From positions 6,138,001 to 6,202,000 of the forward strand of contig NZ_CP030073.1 in assembly GCF_003261055.1 (NCBI RefSeq): a stretch of 64,000 bases of DNA. Reading direction: 5' to 3'. Shown one piece after another: positions 17,167 through 25,448 of this stretch (position 1 is its first letter; each line of letters opens with the position of its first letter). A model generated the notes under the pieces. That model saw nothing but the letters and a program-made list of their open reading frames with translations. It did no database searches and was not told the DNA's origin. The translations under genes were made by a program, and so were the position numbers. This DNA comes from Streptomyces cadmiisoli. Lineage in GTDB: Bacteria > Actinomycetota > Actinomycetes > Streptomycetales > Streptomycetaceae.

Positions 17167-18603
17167 GTGCGGGAGTTCATCGTCGAGGCGGACGGCGGAT
17201 CCCGGGGCAACCCGGGCCCCGCGGGCTACGGCGCCGTGGTGCTCGACGGCCCCACCGGGCAGACGCTGGCGCGGACCGCTGAATACCTCGGCACCGCGAC
17301 CAACAACGTCGCCGAGTACCGCGGCCTGGTGGCCGGCCTGCGCGCCGCCCACGCCCTCGACCCCGCCGCCGGGGTGCATGTGCGGATGGACTCCAAGCTC
17401 GTCGTCGAGCAGATGTCGGGCCGCTGGAAGATCAAGCACCCGGACCTGAAGCCGCTGGCGGCCGAGGCGGCCCGGATCTTCCCGCCCGGCCGCGTGACGT
17501 ACGAGTGGATTCCGCGGGAGCGGAACAAGCAGGCGGACCGCCTCGCCAACGAGGCGATGGACGCCGGGGCCCGGGGCGAGCAGTGGACCCCCTCGGCGAC
17601 CCCGCCGGCCGCCGCCCCCGAGCCGTCCGGCCCGCCCGGCGACGCCGCGGCGGGCGCGGCCCGCGTCCGCGCGGCCCTCGCGGACCGTGCCCCGGAGCAG
17701 GAACGCGGGGCGGGGTCCGCCGGTGCGGGCACGCGTGGTGCTGCGGGCACGTCCGGTGCTGCGGTCCGGTCCGCCGGTGCGGGTGCTGACGCCCGGCCGG
17801 CTGCCGAGAGCGCTGCCGCCTCGTCCGCCGGTGCCGGTGACGGTTCGGACGCTGTCGCCGGTTCCGGCGCTGTCGCCGCGGGCGCTTCGGACGCCGGCCG
17901 TGCGAAGGCCGAGGCCGATCTGCGTGCCGCGCGTACCGTCGCGACGCCCGGCGTCGGCTGGGGTGCCGCCGCTGATCTCGGCGCTCCCGCCACCTTCGTC
18001 CTGCTCCGGCACGGCGAGACCCCGCTGACCCCCCAGAAGCGCTTCTCGGGCAGCGGCGGCACCGACCCCTCCCTGTCCGACGCCGGCCGGGAGCAGGCCG
18101 CACGGGTCGCCGAGGCGCTGGCCGCACGCGGGACGATCCAGGCGATCGTGGCCTCACCCCTCGCCCGGACCCGTGAGACCGCCGGTGTCGTCGCCGCCCG
18201 CCTCGGTCTCGAGGTGAGCATCGAGGAAGGGCTGCGGGAGACCGACTTCGGGGCCTGGGAAGGGCTCACCTTCGCCGAGGCGCGCGAGCGCCACCCCGAC
18301 GACCTGAACGCGTGGCTTGCCTCGCCGGAGGCCGAACCGACCGGCGGCGGCGAGAGTTTCGCGGCGACCGCCACCCGGATCGCCGCCACGCGGGACAAGC
18401 TGGTCGCGGCGTACGCGGGCCGTACGGTGCTGCTGGTCACGCACGTCACCCCGATCAAGACCTTCGTGCGACTGGCGCTGGGCGCCCCGCCCGAGTCCCT
18501 GTTCCGGATGGAACTGTCGGCCGCCTCCCTGTCGGCGGTGGCGTACTACGCCGACGGCAACGCCAGCGTCCGGCTCCTCAACGACACGTCCCATCTGCGC
18601 TGA
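17167..18603 (+). CDS. Bifunctional RNase H / acid (histidine) phosphatase
   Basis: 478 residues, GTG start. Residues 1-135 are RNase HI: EADGGSRGNPGPAG carries the first catalytic Asp, NNVAEYRGL the Glu, VRMDSKLVVEQM the second Asp and RERNKQADRLANEA the final Asp. Residues about 140-275 are an Ala/Gly-rich linker with little structure. From about 276 the histidine phosphatase domain starts with VLLRHGETPLTPQKRF (RHG motif) and ends with VTHVTPIKTF. The fusion is characteristic of Streptomyces and mycobacteria; the phosphatase part resembles CobC alpha-ribazole phosphatase. It removes RNA from RNA-DNA hybrids and hydrolyses a phosphomonoester. Its 3' end overlaps the convergent aldolase by 26 bases. 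Confidence 0.93.
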   Translation: MREFIVEADGGSRGNPGPAGYGAVVLDGPTGQTLARTAEYLGTATNNVAEYRGLVAGLRAAHALDPAAGVHVRMDSKLVVEQMSGRWKIKHPDLKPLAAEAARIFPPGRVTYEWIPRERNKQADRLANEAMDAGARGEQWTPSATPPAAAPEPSGPPGDAAAGAARVRAALADRAPEQERGAGSAGAGTRGAAGTSGAAVRSAGAGADARPAAESAAASSAGAGDGSDAVAGSGAVAAGASDAGRAKAEADLRAARTVATPGVGWGAAADLGAPATFVLLRHGETPLTPQKRFSGSGGTDPSLSDAGREQAARVAEALAARGTIQAIVASPLARTRETAGVVAARLGLEVSIEEGLRETDFGAWEGLTFAEARERHPDDLNAWLASPEAEPTGGGESFAATATRIAATRDKLVAAYAGRTVLLVTHVTPIKTFVRLALGAPPESLFRMELSAASLSAVAYYADGNASVRLLNDTSHLR

Positions 18604-19222
18604 GCCCGGCCGCCTCACGGGCCAGTTCCTCGATCCGGCCCCAGTCCCCGGCCGCCACCGCGTCCGGCGGCACCATCCAACTGCCTCCCACACAGCCGAC
18701 GTTGGGCAGCGCCAGATACTCCGGTGCCGAACCGAGCCCGATCCCGCCGGTGGGGCAGAACCGCGCCTGCGGCAGCGGCCCGGCGAGCGACCTCAGATAC
18801 GCCGTGCCGCCCGCGGCCTGCGCGGGGAAGAACTTCATCTCCCGCACCCCGCGCTCCAGCAGCGCCACCACCTCCGACGTGGTCGACACCCCCGGCAGGA
18901 ACGGCAGCCCGCAGGCCCGCATCGCCTCCAGCAGCGCGTCGGTCCAGCCGGGACTCACCAGGAAGCGCGCGCCCGCGGCCACCGACTCCGTCACCTGGGC
19001 GGGCGTGATGACGGTTCCCGCCCCGACCACCGCGTCCGGCACCTGGTCGGCGATCGCCCGGATCGCCTCCGGCGCGGCCGGCGTCCGCAGGGTCACCTCG
19101 ATCGCCGGCAGCCCCCCGGCGACCAGCGCACGGGCCAGCGGCACGGCGTCCGCGACGTCCTGGACGACGACCACGGGGACGACGGGGGCAAGGTCGAGAA
19201 CAGAGTCGGTCATGACCGTCAT
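18578..19222 (-). CDS. eda: KDPG/KHG aldolase (2-dehydro-3-deoxyphosphogluconate aldolase)
   Basis: 214 residues from the first ATG after the promoter palindrome; a second ATG three codons later (19213) is an alternative, and neither has a clear ribosome site. TIM-barrel class I aldolase landmarks are visible: GLPAIEVTLRTP with the catalytic Glu, VGAGTV, and the Schiff-base Lys in REMKFFPAQAAGG, then CPTGGIG. The reaction is cleavage of KDPG to pyruvate and glyceraldehyde 3-phosphate (or KHG to pyruvate and glyoxylate). A 34-base near-perfect palindrome sits directly upstream and is the likely control site. It overlaps the convergent RNase H gene. Confidence 0.88.
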   Translation of the reverse strand: MTVMTDSVLDLAPVVPVVVVQDVADAVPLARALVAGGLPAIEVTLRTPAAPEAIRAIADQVPDAVVGAGTVITPAQVTESVAAGARFLVSPGWTDALLEAMRACGLPFLPGVSTTSEVVALLERGVREMKFFPAQAAGGTAYLRSLAGPLPQARFCPTGGIGLGSAPEYLALPNVGCVGGSWMVPPDAVAAGDWGRIEELAREAAGLSADGTCR

Positions 19223-19235
19223 GGTGCCCGCGGCA

Positions 19236-19269
19236 TGCAGGGTGCGCAATGAGCGTTGCGCACCCTGCA
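19236..19269. promoter_or_regulatory. 34-bp palindrome upstream of the aldolase gene
   Basis: TGCAGGGTGCGCAA (19236-19249) and TTGCGCACCCTGCA (19256-19269) are perfect 14-base complements around TGAGCG. It lies 14 bases upstream of the aldolase start, so it probably covers the promoter and acts as operator. The TTGCGCA half-sites recall GntR/IclR-type sugar-acid regulators, but this is inference. Confidence 0.65.
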
Positions 19270-19316
19270 ACGGGCGATGGGAAGGGGAACCGCGGGAGGG
19301 AACCCGGCAAGGGGAA

Positions 19317-19368
19317 CGGGGGAGGGGCGACGGGGGAGGGGCGACGGGGCAGGGGCGACGGGGGGCGA
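19317..19368. repeat. Tandem 14-bp G-rich repeat
   Basis: Three copies of CGGGGGAGGGGCGA (third with one change) and a 10-base partial copy. The + strand has many G-runs able to form a quadruplex. It lies between the YaaA stop and the aldolase promoter palindrome. Confidence 0.7.
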
Positions 19369-19399
19369 CGGGGATGGGCCGGGTGGTCCGGCCCTCCGC

Positions 19400-20182
19400 T
19401 CAGTGGATCTCGTCGACCAGTACGTCCAGCGCCCACGCCGTGCCCGACCGCGCCGGCGCCTGGGCCTCCACCTCGTACCCCAGGTCCCGCAGGGCCTCGA
19501 CCAGCTCGGCCGGGCCCTTCGGCGCCGCCCCGGACGACAGCAGGCTGCGGACGATCCGCCCCTTCGTCGCCTTGTTGAAGTGGCTGACCACCTTCCGGGT
19601 CGGCGCGTGCAGCACCCGTACGGTCGCCGTCCGCCCGGCGGTCTCGCCCTTCGGTTTCCACGCCGCCGCGTACGCGCTCGACCGCAGGTCCAGGACCAGC
19701 CCGCCGCCGGCCGCCTCGGCCATCGCGTCCGCCATCGGCGCCCGCCAGTGCGCGCCCAGCGCCCCGAGCGCCGGCAGCCGCACACCCATCGAGCAGCGGT
19801 AGGAGGGGATCCGGTCGGTGACGCGCACGGCGCCCCACAAGCCCGAGAAGACCAGCAGGGAGCGGGTGGCCCGCCGCTTCGCGGCCGGGTCGAGGGAGGC
19901 CAGGTCCAGGGCGTCGTACAGCACACCCGTGTAGATCTCCCCGGCGGGCCGCACCCCCGCGGTGCGCAGCTCGGTGTTCTTCGCGACCTCGCCGCGCAGC
20001 CCCTCGCTCAGCCCCAGCACCTCGCGGGCCTTGCCCTCGTCCCCGGCGCACAGCTCGACCAGTTCGGCGAGCACCGCCTCGCGGGCTCCGGTCAGCTCCG
20101 GAAGCGACAGCGACTCCAGCTTCAGCGGGGCACCCCGGCCGGAGGAGGCCTTCCCCTCCGAGGGCGGCAGCAGGACCAGCAC
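19400..20182 (-). CDS. yaaA: Peroxide stress protein YaaA
   Basis: 260 residues from a GTG with GAAGGAG six bases upstream, giving the typical beginning VLVLLPPSEGK; longer in-frame versions lack this spacing. Further family motifs are RLPALGALGAHWR, LVLDLRSSAYAAAW and VSHFNKATKGRIVR, with the helix-hairpin-helix-like basic region. In E. coli YaaA limits free iron and DNA damage during peroxide stress. It is a single gene here, downstream of a membrane protein and MerR operon with its own spacing. Confidence 0.9.
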   Translation of the reverse strand: MLVLLPPSEGKASSGRGAPLKLESLSLPELTGAREAVLAELVELCAGDEGKAREVLGLSEGLRGEVAKNTELRTAGVRPAGEIYTGVLYDALDLASLDPAAKRRATRSLLVFSGLWGAVRVTDRIPSYRCSMGVRLPALGALGAHWRAPMADAMAEAAGGGLVLDLRSSAYAAAWKPKGETAGRTATVRVLHAPTRKVVSHFNKATKGRIVRSLLSSGAAPKGPAELVEALRDLGYEVEAQAPARSGTAWALDVLVDEIH

Positions 20183-20247
20183 GCGAACTCCTTCGATAGA
20201 ACCCGTCGCCAGGGTACGGCGTGCCGCCCCGCCCACCGGGAGACCGG

Positions 20248-20862
20248 TCAGGCCCGCAGGCCCGTCCGATCCGCGAGCGGCGGCACGGGAGCGGGGCGCG
20301 CCCGCGTGACCGCCGCCACGAAGGCGTCCGCGTCGTCGGCGTGGACCCGGACGACACCCACCTCCCGGCGTCGGCCGAAGAAGCCGACATGGGTGATCGG
20401 TTCGGCCAGCTCCAGCGTGACCGTCGTGTGCCCGGTGACGATCACGTCGAGGACGCCGTCGGCCTTCTCGTGGGTGGTGCGCAGCTCACGCCGGACCGTC
20501 GCGATCCGCTCCAGCGGTATCCGCAGGTCCACATGGGCGGCGTAGCGGATCCGCAGCGCGCCGGGCTCCAGGACGTGCGGGCGGACCACGGAGGCCGCGT
20601 GCAGCCCCACGACGATCACCACGGTGTACACGTCGAGGACCAGCACCACCTGGTGCACGGCCGGCCACCGGTGCAGCAGCACGGACATCACCACCGTCTC
20701 GACGACGCACACGAACGCGAAGCCGAACATCACCGCACCCTGCCCGCGCGCGTAGCCGAAGGCGCGCCCACGGCCCGTCCCGTGGGTCCGCCGCGCGGCC
20801 CACAGCACCAGGCTCACGAACAGCCGCAGCTCGTGCCGCAGCAGCCGGAGTACCGTCCTCAT
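20248..20862 (-). CDS. Membrane protein with C-terminal PH-like domain, function unknown
   Basis: 204 residues. Two hydrophobic segments lie around residues 42-63 and 71-92. The rest, from VLEPGALRIRYAAHVDLRIPLERI onward, reads as alternating strands ending in a short helix, like bacterial PH/YdbS-type domains. It starts inside the stop of the MerR regulator (ATGA overlap), so both are made from one message and it may be a target or partner of that regulator. I do not recognise a specific family. Confidence 0.75.
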   Translation of the reverse strand: MRTVLRLLRHELRLFVSLVLWAARRTHGTGRGRAFGYARGQGAVMFGFAFVCVVETVVMSVLLHRWPAVHQVVLVLDVYTVVIVVGLHAASVVRPHVLEPGALRIRYAAHVDLRIPLERIATVRRELRTTHEKADGVLDVIVTGHTTVTLELAEPITHVGFFGRRREVGVVRVHADDADAFVAAVTRARPAPVPPLADRTGLRA

Positions 20863-21608
20863 CCCTGCTCCTCCCCCACGATCCGCATGGCCCGGCGGAT
20901 CGCCTCCGCCTGGGCCGGGGCCAGGTCCGCGTAGACGGCGCGCAGGAAGCTGTGGCCGTGGTCGATCGGCTCCGTGGGGACCAGGTCACGGGGCATGCAG
21001 TCGGCCAGGGCCCGCGCCGCCTTTGCCACCCGCGGGTCGTCCGGGGCGGCGTCCGCGAGCCCGTCGAGCAGCGCGTACATCTCGTGCGCCCGCGCCACCG
21101 CCTCCGGGCTGTCCAGCGCCCCGCGCAGCGCGCCCAGCATCCGCTCGCGATCCTCGGGGGAGGCCGCGGTGTCCAGCAGCGTGAAGATCTCGCGGTCCTT
21201 GGCGGCCATGGGGGAGCTGGAGTCCTGCCCCATCCCGGCGAACAGCTCGGCCAGCTCGGGTGAGACGGGCCCCTCGGCGGGCAGCCCCTCCGCGTCGAGC
21301 AGTCCTCGCAGCCGGGCCCGCCGCTCCCGGATCGCGGCCTCCTGCCGGGCCAGGTCCGCGTCCAGTTCCTCCAGCACCTCGGCCAGGTCGCGGCCCGCGT
21401 CCTCCGCGAGTACGTCCCGGACCTCGGCGAGCCCGAGCCCCAGCTCCGTCAGCCGCCGGATCCGGGCCAGTACGACGGCATGGCGGAGCGTGTAGTCCCG
21501 GTACCCGTTGGCCCGTCGCTCCGGTTCGGGCAGCAGCCCCTGGTGGTGGTAGTGCCGCACGGCCCGTGTCGTGACACCGACGGCCGCGGCGAGTTCTCCG
21601 ATCCGCAT
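20859..21608 (-). CDS. MerR-family transcriptional regulator
   Basis: 249 residues. The winged helix is at the N-terminus (MRIGELAAAVGVTTRAVRHYHHQGLLPEP) with the second helix-turn-helix arm GYRDYTLRHAVVLARIRRL. A dimerisation coiled coil covers about 75-125 (LEELDADLARQEAAIRERRARL). The C-terminal about 110 residues are helical and look like a ligand-sensing domain, without the Cys set of metal sensors. Its own promoter has the 19-base spacer typical of MerR targets, so autoregulation is likely. It is coupled to the downstream membrane protein. Confidence 0.9.
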   Translation of the reverse strand: MRIGELAAAVGVTTRAVRHYHHQGLLPEPERRANGYRDYTLRHAVVLARIRRLTELGLGLAEVRDVLAEDAGRDLAEVLEELDADLARQEAAIRERRARLRGLLDAEGLPAEGPVSPELAELFAGMGQDSSSPMAAKDREIFTLLDTAASPEDRERMLGALRGALDSPEAVARAHEMYALLDGLADAAPDDPRVAKAARALADCMPRDLVPTEPIDHGHSFLRAVYADLAPAQAEAIRRAMRIVGEEQG

Positions 21609-21614
21609 GACTTC

Positions 21615-21645
21615 AGTAGAGACGTTGACGTTGCGGCAGGGTCAA
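21615..21645 (-). promoter_or_regulatory. MerR-type promoter with 19-bp spacer upstream of the MerR gene
   Basis: On the minus strand TTGACC (-35) and TCTACT (-10) are separated by 19 bases, the stretched spacing that MerR proteins correct by twisting DNA. The spacer CTGCCGCAACGTCAACGTC is partly symmetric. The -10 box ends 6 bases before the ATG, so the message is probably leaderless. Confidence 0.7.
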
Positions 21646-21773
21646 GCCGGGCGGGTTCGCGGCCCTGGCGCGCAGGGACGGAGAGTCCGAGATGACCGGG
21701 TCGCGCCGCGGGTGCGACCGCCCGCGGTATGCAATCGGGCCCGCCCGGTGTTGCACCCGCGGGGGTGGTGAAG

Positions 21774-22604
21774 GTGAGTGCACGGGAACAGGCCCGGTGG
21801 ACGAGGGCACGGCTCGGCCGGTGCGGGCCGCCGCTCGACCTGCTGACCGCGCGGTTCGACCGCCATGTGTACGCGCCGCACGCGCACGAGGAGTTCACCG
21901 TCGGGGTCTGCGTCGGCGGTGCCGAGGTGATCGCCTACCGGGGCGGCCACATCCACGCCGGCCCCGGCACCCTCGTCGTCCTGGAGCCCGGCGAGATGCA
22001 CACCGGCGGCCCGGCCGCCGCCGACGGCTACGCCTACCGCGCCCTGTACGCCGGGACCGCCCTCCTCACCGACGGCCTCCTCGGCTCCGCCCCGCCGCAC
22101 TTTCGCGAACCGGTCCTCGACGACCCCGAGCTGGCCACCGCCCTGCGCCTGGCCCACACCGACCTCAGCTCCTGCCCCGACCCGCTGGAGACCGAGTCCC
22201 GGATCCCCTGGCTGCTGACGGCCCTGGCCCGCCGCCACTCCACGGCCCGCGCGGCCGACGACACCGTCCCCGGCGCCGGGCACATCGCGCACGCCGTACG
22301 CGACCGCCTGGCCGACGAACTCCTCGCACCGCCCTCCCTGGCCGACCTGGCCGCCGAACTGGGCCTGTCCCGGTACCAGCTCCTGCGGGCCTTCCGCACG
22401 ACGATGGGGATACCGCCGTACGCCTGGCTGGCCCAGTACCGCGTGAACCGGGCCCGGACGCTGCTGCAGTCGGGGCTGCGTCCGGCCGAGGTCGCCGGGC
22501 TCGTCGGCTTCGCCGACCAGGCGCACCTCACCCGGTGGTTCCGGCGGGTGCTGGCGGTGACCCCGGCCGCGTACCGCAACAGCGTTCAAGACAGCAGCCG
22601 CTGA
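21774..22604 (+). CDS. AraC-family transcriptional regulator
   Basis: 276 residues from the GTG after a G-rich stretch; earlier starts would add only a few residues. The N-terminal cupin AraC ligand domain shows HAHEEFTVGVCVGG and GTLVVLEPGEMHTG (about residues 35-85). The C-terminal pair of helix-turn-helix motifs is SLADLAAELGLSRYQLLRAF and AEVAGLVGFADQAHLTRWF (about 190-260). It is divergent from the MerR operon and 20 bases upstream of an EamA exporter, which is its probable target. TGCAA/TTGCA arms at 21730-21755 are a possible site. Confidence 0.88.
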   Translation: MSAREQARWTRARLGRCGPPLDLLTARFDRHVYAPHAHEEFTVGVCVGGAEVIAYRGGHIHAGPGTLVVLEPGEMHTGGPAAADGYAYRALYAGTALLTDGLLGSAPPHFREPVLDDPELATALRLAHTDLSSCPDPLETESRIPWLLTALARRHSTARAADDTVPGAGHIAHAVRDRLADELLAPPSLADLAAELGLSRYQLLRAFRTTMGIPPYAWLAQYRVNRARTLLQSGLRPAEVAGLVGFADQAHLTRWFRRVLAVTPAAYRNSVQDSSR

Positions 22605-22623
22605 CCCGGCCGACACTCCCCGC

Positions 22624-23556
22624 ATGACTGCACGCGGCTGGCTCCTGTTCTCCCTGCTGGGAGTCGTCTGGGGCATTCCCTATCTGATGATCAAGGTGGC
22701 GGTGGACGAGGTGTCCCCGTCCATGGTCGTGTTCACCCGCTGCGCCCTGGGCGCGGCCCTGCTGCTCCCCTTCGCGCTACGGCAACCGGGCCTGGCGAGG
22801 ACCGTCCGGACGCGCTGGAAGCCGATGCTGGCCTTCGCGTGCATCGAGATCATCGGCCCCTGGTGGACCCTCACCGACGCCGAGCGCCATCTCTCCAGCT
22901 CCACGGCGGGCCTGCTGATCGCGGGCGTCCCGATCGTCGGCGTCGCCCTGGCCCGGTTCTTCGGCGCCGCCGAACACCTCGGCGCCCGGCGCGTCACCGG
23001 CCTCGTCCTCGGCCTCACCGGCGTCACCGTCCTCGCCGCACCCCACCTGACCGGCGGCGACGCCCGCTCGCTGGGCGAGGTGATGCTGACCGTGCTGGGC
23101 TACGCGATCGCCCCCCTCATCGCCGCCCGCCACCTGAAGGACGTCCCCACCCTGCACCTGACCGCCCCGTGCCTGGCGCTGGCCGCCCTGGTCTACGCGC
23201 CCGCCGCCGCGGCCTCCTGGCCCGCCCGGACACCGTCCACCGAGGCCCTGATCGCCCTCGCAGCCCTCGGCGTCGTCTGCACCGCCGTCGCCTTCGTCGC
23301 CTTCATGGAACTGATCAAGGAAGCGGGTCCGACCCGGGCCACCGTCATCACGTACGTCAATCCGGCGGTCGCGGTGGCGGCCGGCGCGCTGTTCCTGGAC
23401 GAGGCCCTGACCGCCTCGATCGCGGTCGCCTTCGCGCTGATCCTGGCGGGCTCGGTCCTGGCCACGGCCGCCGCCGGCCCGCGGCGCCCGTCCCGCCCGG
23501 TACCATGGTCGACACGGCAGACGAGCCGGGCGGACGGCCGCGTGGAGTCCCCTTGA
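22624..23556 (+). CDS. EamA/DMT-family transporter
   Basis: 310 residues with ten hydrophobic segments in two EamA halves (GVVWGIPYLMIKVAVDEVSP in the first; VAFVAFMELIKEAGPTRA in the second). Family role: export of metabolites or amino acids across the cytoplasmic membrane. It follows the AraC gene by 20 bases and is probably co-transcribed and controlled by it. The last 25 or so residues are basic and overlap the 5' end of rnpB by about 40 bases, so this protein tail and the RNA constrain the same DNA. Confidence 0.87.
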   Translation: MTARGWLLFSLLGVVWGIPYLMIKVAVDEVSPSMVVFTRCALGAALLLPFALRQPGLARTVRTRWKPMLAFACIEIIGPWWTLTDAERHLSSSTAGLLIAGVPIVGVALARFFGAAEHLGARRVTGLVLGLTGVTVLAAPHLTGGDARSLGEVMLTVLGYAIAPLIAARHLKDVPTLHLTAPCLALAALVYAPAAAASWPARTPSTEALIALAALGVVCTAVAFVAFMELIKEAGPTRATVITYVNPAVAVAAGALFLDEALTASIAVAFALILAGSVLATAAAGPRRPSRPVPWSTRQTSRADGRVESP

Positions 23557-23927
23557 GGGGGCTTCCCGAGGAACGTCCGGGCTCCACAGGGCAGGGTGAT
23601 GGCTAACGGCCACCCGGGGTGACCCGCGGGACAGTGCCACAGAAAGCAGACCGCCCGGCGCTCAGGCGCTGGGTAAGGGTGAAACGGTGGTGTAAGAGAC
23701 CACCAGTGCCCAGGGCGACCTGGGCAGCTAGGTAAACCCCACCCGGAGCAAGGTCAAGAGGGGACACCCCGGTGTCCCTGCGCGGACGTTCGAGGGCTGC
23801 CCGCCCGAGTCCGCGGGTAGACCGCACGAGGCCGGTGGCAACACCGGCCCTAGATGGATGGCCGTCGCCGGAGGGTTCGCAAGAACCCTCCGGAACAGAA
23901 CCCGGCGTACAGCCCGACTCGTCTGCC
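23516..23927 (+). ncRNA. rnpB: RNase P RNA (bacterial type A)
   Basis: About 405 bases. The ends form stem P1: GGCAGACGAG-C-CGGGC (23516-23531) pairs with GCCCG-A-CTCGTCTGCC (23912-23927). Universally conserved blocks are present: GAGGAACGTCCGGGCTCC near the 5' end, ACAGAAAGCAGACCGCC, TAGATGGATGGCCG and ACAGAACCCGGCGTAC near the 3' end. It is the catalytic subunit that matures tRNA 5' ends. A TACCAT hexamer at about 23501 is a plausible -10 box inside the EamA gene. A T-run lies at 23955 downstream. Confidence 0.97.
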
Positions 23928-24141
23928 GCTTATGGTTTCCGCAGGTCAGAGGCGTTTTTTCGTCACCAGGCGGGACATTGCGGGTTCCGTGCGCGTCCGT
24001 GTCGAGCCGGTTGTCCTCAACGAGCGCTCCTACCGGACGTGATCGGCTCACGTCCTTGCGTTGATCCGGCCGTCGAGTCGGCGCGGTGCGCGTACCGTCC
24101 GGAACGCAGCAAACGCCCACCATCGAACCGGGAGCACGACC

Positions 24142-24493
24142 GTGACCGCACTGCACGCGCAGCCGCAGCCCGGTGAGCCGCTCATCCCGTGGCCATGCCC
24201 GCCCTGCCCCCCACGCCCTGCGTGCCGCCGTCGAAGAGCTCACGGCGAGCCGCGTGCCGGCGTTCGTCCGTGATCTCGTCGACACGACGACGAACGCTCA
24301 GCGGGCCCACTTCCTTGCGCCGCTGCGGACCTTCGTCCACACATGGGGCGTGTTCGTCGCGATCCAGCGCCACCCCTCACGAGCCGCTCGCCTGCGTCGC
24401 CTGGAGGACGTGGTGAGTGGCGGGGTGGAGGATCCGACGGATGCCATCACCGAGATAGGGCAGATCTACGTAGAGCCCGAGGCGGGACTGTGA
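24142..24493 (+). pseudogene. DUF6247-like antitoxin-type gene with a frameshift
   Basis: The N-terminal coding (VTALHAQPQPGEPLIP, from GTG 24142) and the body (GHARPAPHALRAAVEELTAS onward) lie in different frames that meet around 24188-24195; one base is missing relative to an uninterrupted frame. The body has the L-FV-W-VAI-R-P-AARL pattern I associate with DUF6247 proteins, which are often paired with a small downstream toxin-like gene. A GTG at 24173 could still allow a slightly shortened protein, so loss of function is likely but not certain. Its stop overlaps the next start (GTGA). Confidence 0.6.
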
Positions 24494-24753
24494 CCGGCTG
24501 GAAGTGGGACTACAACCCGAGCGAGGAGTACTTGACCGCCGGGCTACCTGTCGGTGTTGTCGCAGAGGTGGAACGCATCGCCAGCGAACTCGCCGCGCTG
24601 GGCCGCGACGCCTAGACGGCAGGGAGCAGACCCGAGGACAAACCCGGCGGGCTGAGAAACTTCCCGATCTTCGGCGCACGCGGCTTCATCCAGTTCCTCG
24701 CCGTACCCCGACACGAGTGCGTCTACAACTGCAACATCGTCTGGAACGGGTGA
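24490..24753 (+). pseudogene. Small toxin-like partner gene interrupted by an in-frame amber codon
   Basis: The frame starts at GTG 24490 (VTGWKWDYNPSEEYLTAG) overlapping the previous stop and reads to TAG at 24613-24615. The same frame then continues for 45 codons: LRNFPIFGARGFIQFLAV, then HECVYNCNIVWNG and TGA at 24751. Both parts look like one RelE/ParE-sized protein of about 87 residues with a typical late beta-sheet. So a single point mutation seems to have truncated it. Paired with the frameshifted gene upstream, this is a decayed toxin-antitoxin-like module next to rnpB. Confidence 0.65.
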
Positions 24754-24769
24754 CGGTCGGTTGCGTCAG

Positions 24770-25327
24770 TTAGCCGAGTGGCCCACCACAGCCGGTCTTC
24801 CAGGGGGCCGTATCGCGTGGCACGCCGATCAGTGAGTAGAACTGAATGCTCGCCAACTGCACAGTTGCACCAGTGGCGTTCGGCAACTCAGAACGCTGGT
24901 GACTCACCTCCGCCCAGACGGTCTTGCCCGCGGGCGGGTAGGGCTCGGTGCCCCAGCGGTCGGCGAGAGTGGTGACGAGCAGGAGGCCGCGGCCCGACTC
25001 GGCTTCGTCCGGTCGGGCCGTCGCCACGGGCACCGGGAGATGGTCGCCACGTGCGTCGCTGACCGCTACGCGGAGGGTGTCGGCGGTGGTGTTGAAGGTG
25101 AGGGCGAGGCGGAAGTCGCGGCCTTGCACCCTGCCGTGCAGAGCGGCGTTGGCGGCGAGTTCGGCGACGATCTGCACGACGCGTTCGGTGATGGTCGGTG
25201 CCACCTCCCATGTACGGCACTGCTCCGCGGCGAGCAGCCGGGCGAGGCGGGCGCCTCGACGGGTTGAGGACAGCAACTGCGTGAACGTCCGCCGGACGAC
25301 GGGAACCTGGGGCGTGGTTGCGCTCAT
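24770..25327 (-). CDS. ATP-binding protein, anti-sigma-factor-like HATPase (RsbW type)
   Basis: 185 residues. HATPase_c features: VVQIVAELAANAALHG carries the N-box (Glu, Asn), then VAVSDARGD (G1) and ESGRGLLLVTTLADRWG (G2). Such small kinases act as anti-sigma factors or regulators and in Streptomyces commonly accompany an XRE/DUF5753 regulator and DUF397 proteins. Those two partners are present here at 29090 and 29959, but separated by the restriction-modification gene. An extra C-terminal tail of about 40 residues is not part of the domain. The start is the ATG at MSATTPQVP; a longer form lacks support. Confidence 0.85.
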   Translation of the reverse strand: MSATTPQVPVVRRTFTQLLSSTRRGARLARLLAAEQCRTWEVAPTITERVVQIVAELAANAALHGRVQGRDFRLALTFNTTADTLRVAVSDARGDHLPVPVATARPDEAESGRGLLLVTTLADRWGTEPYPPAGKTVWAEVSHQRSELPNATGATVQLASIQFYSLIGVPRDTAPWKTGCGGPLG

Positions 25328-25448
25328 GGAAACCACGGTGCCGGGCGCGCGAGGGCACAATCCATGACTTGAGTTCGTACAGTGCGTCATCGTACGGGTG
25401 CATTCCGTTGGATGTACGGGGATGCCGACCTCTCACGCTGAGCGCGTG

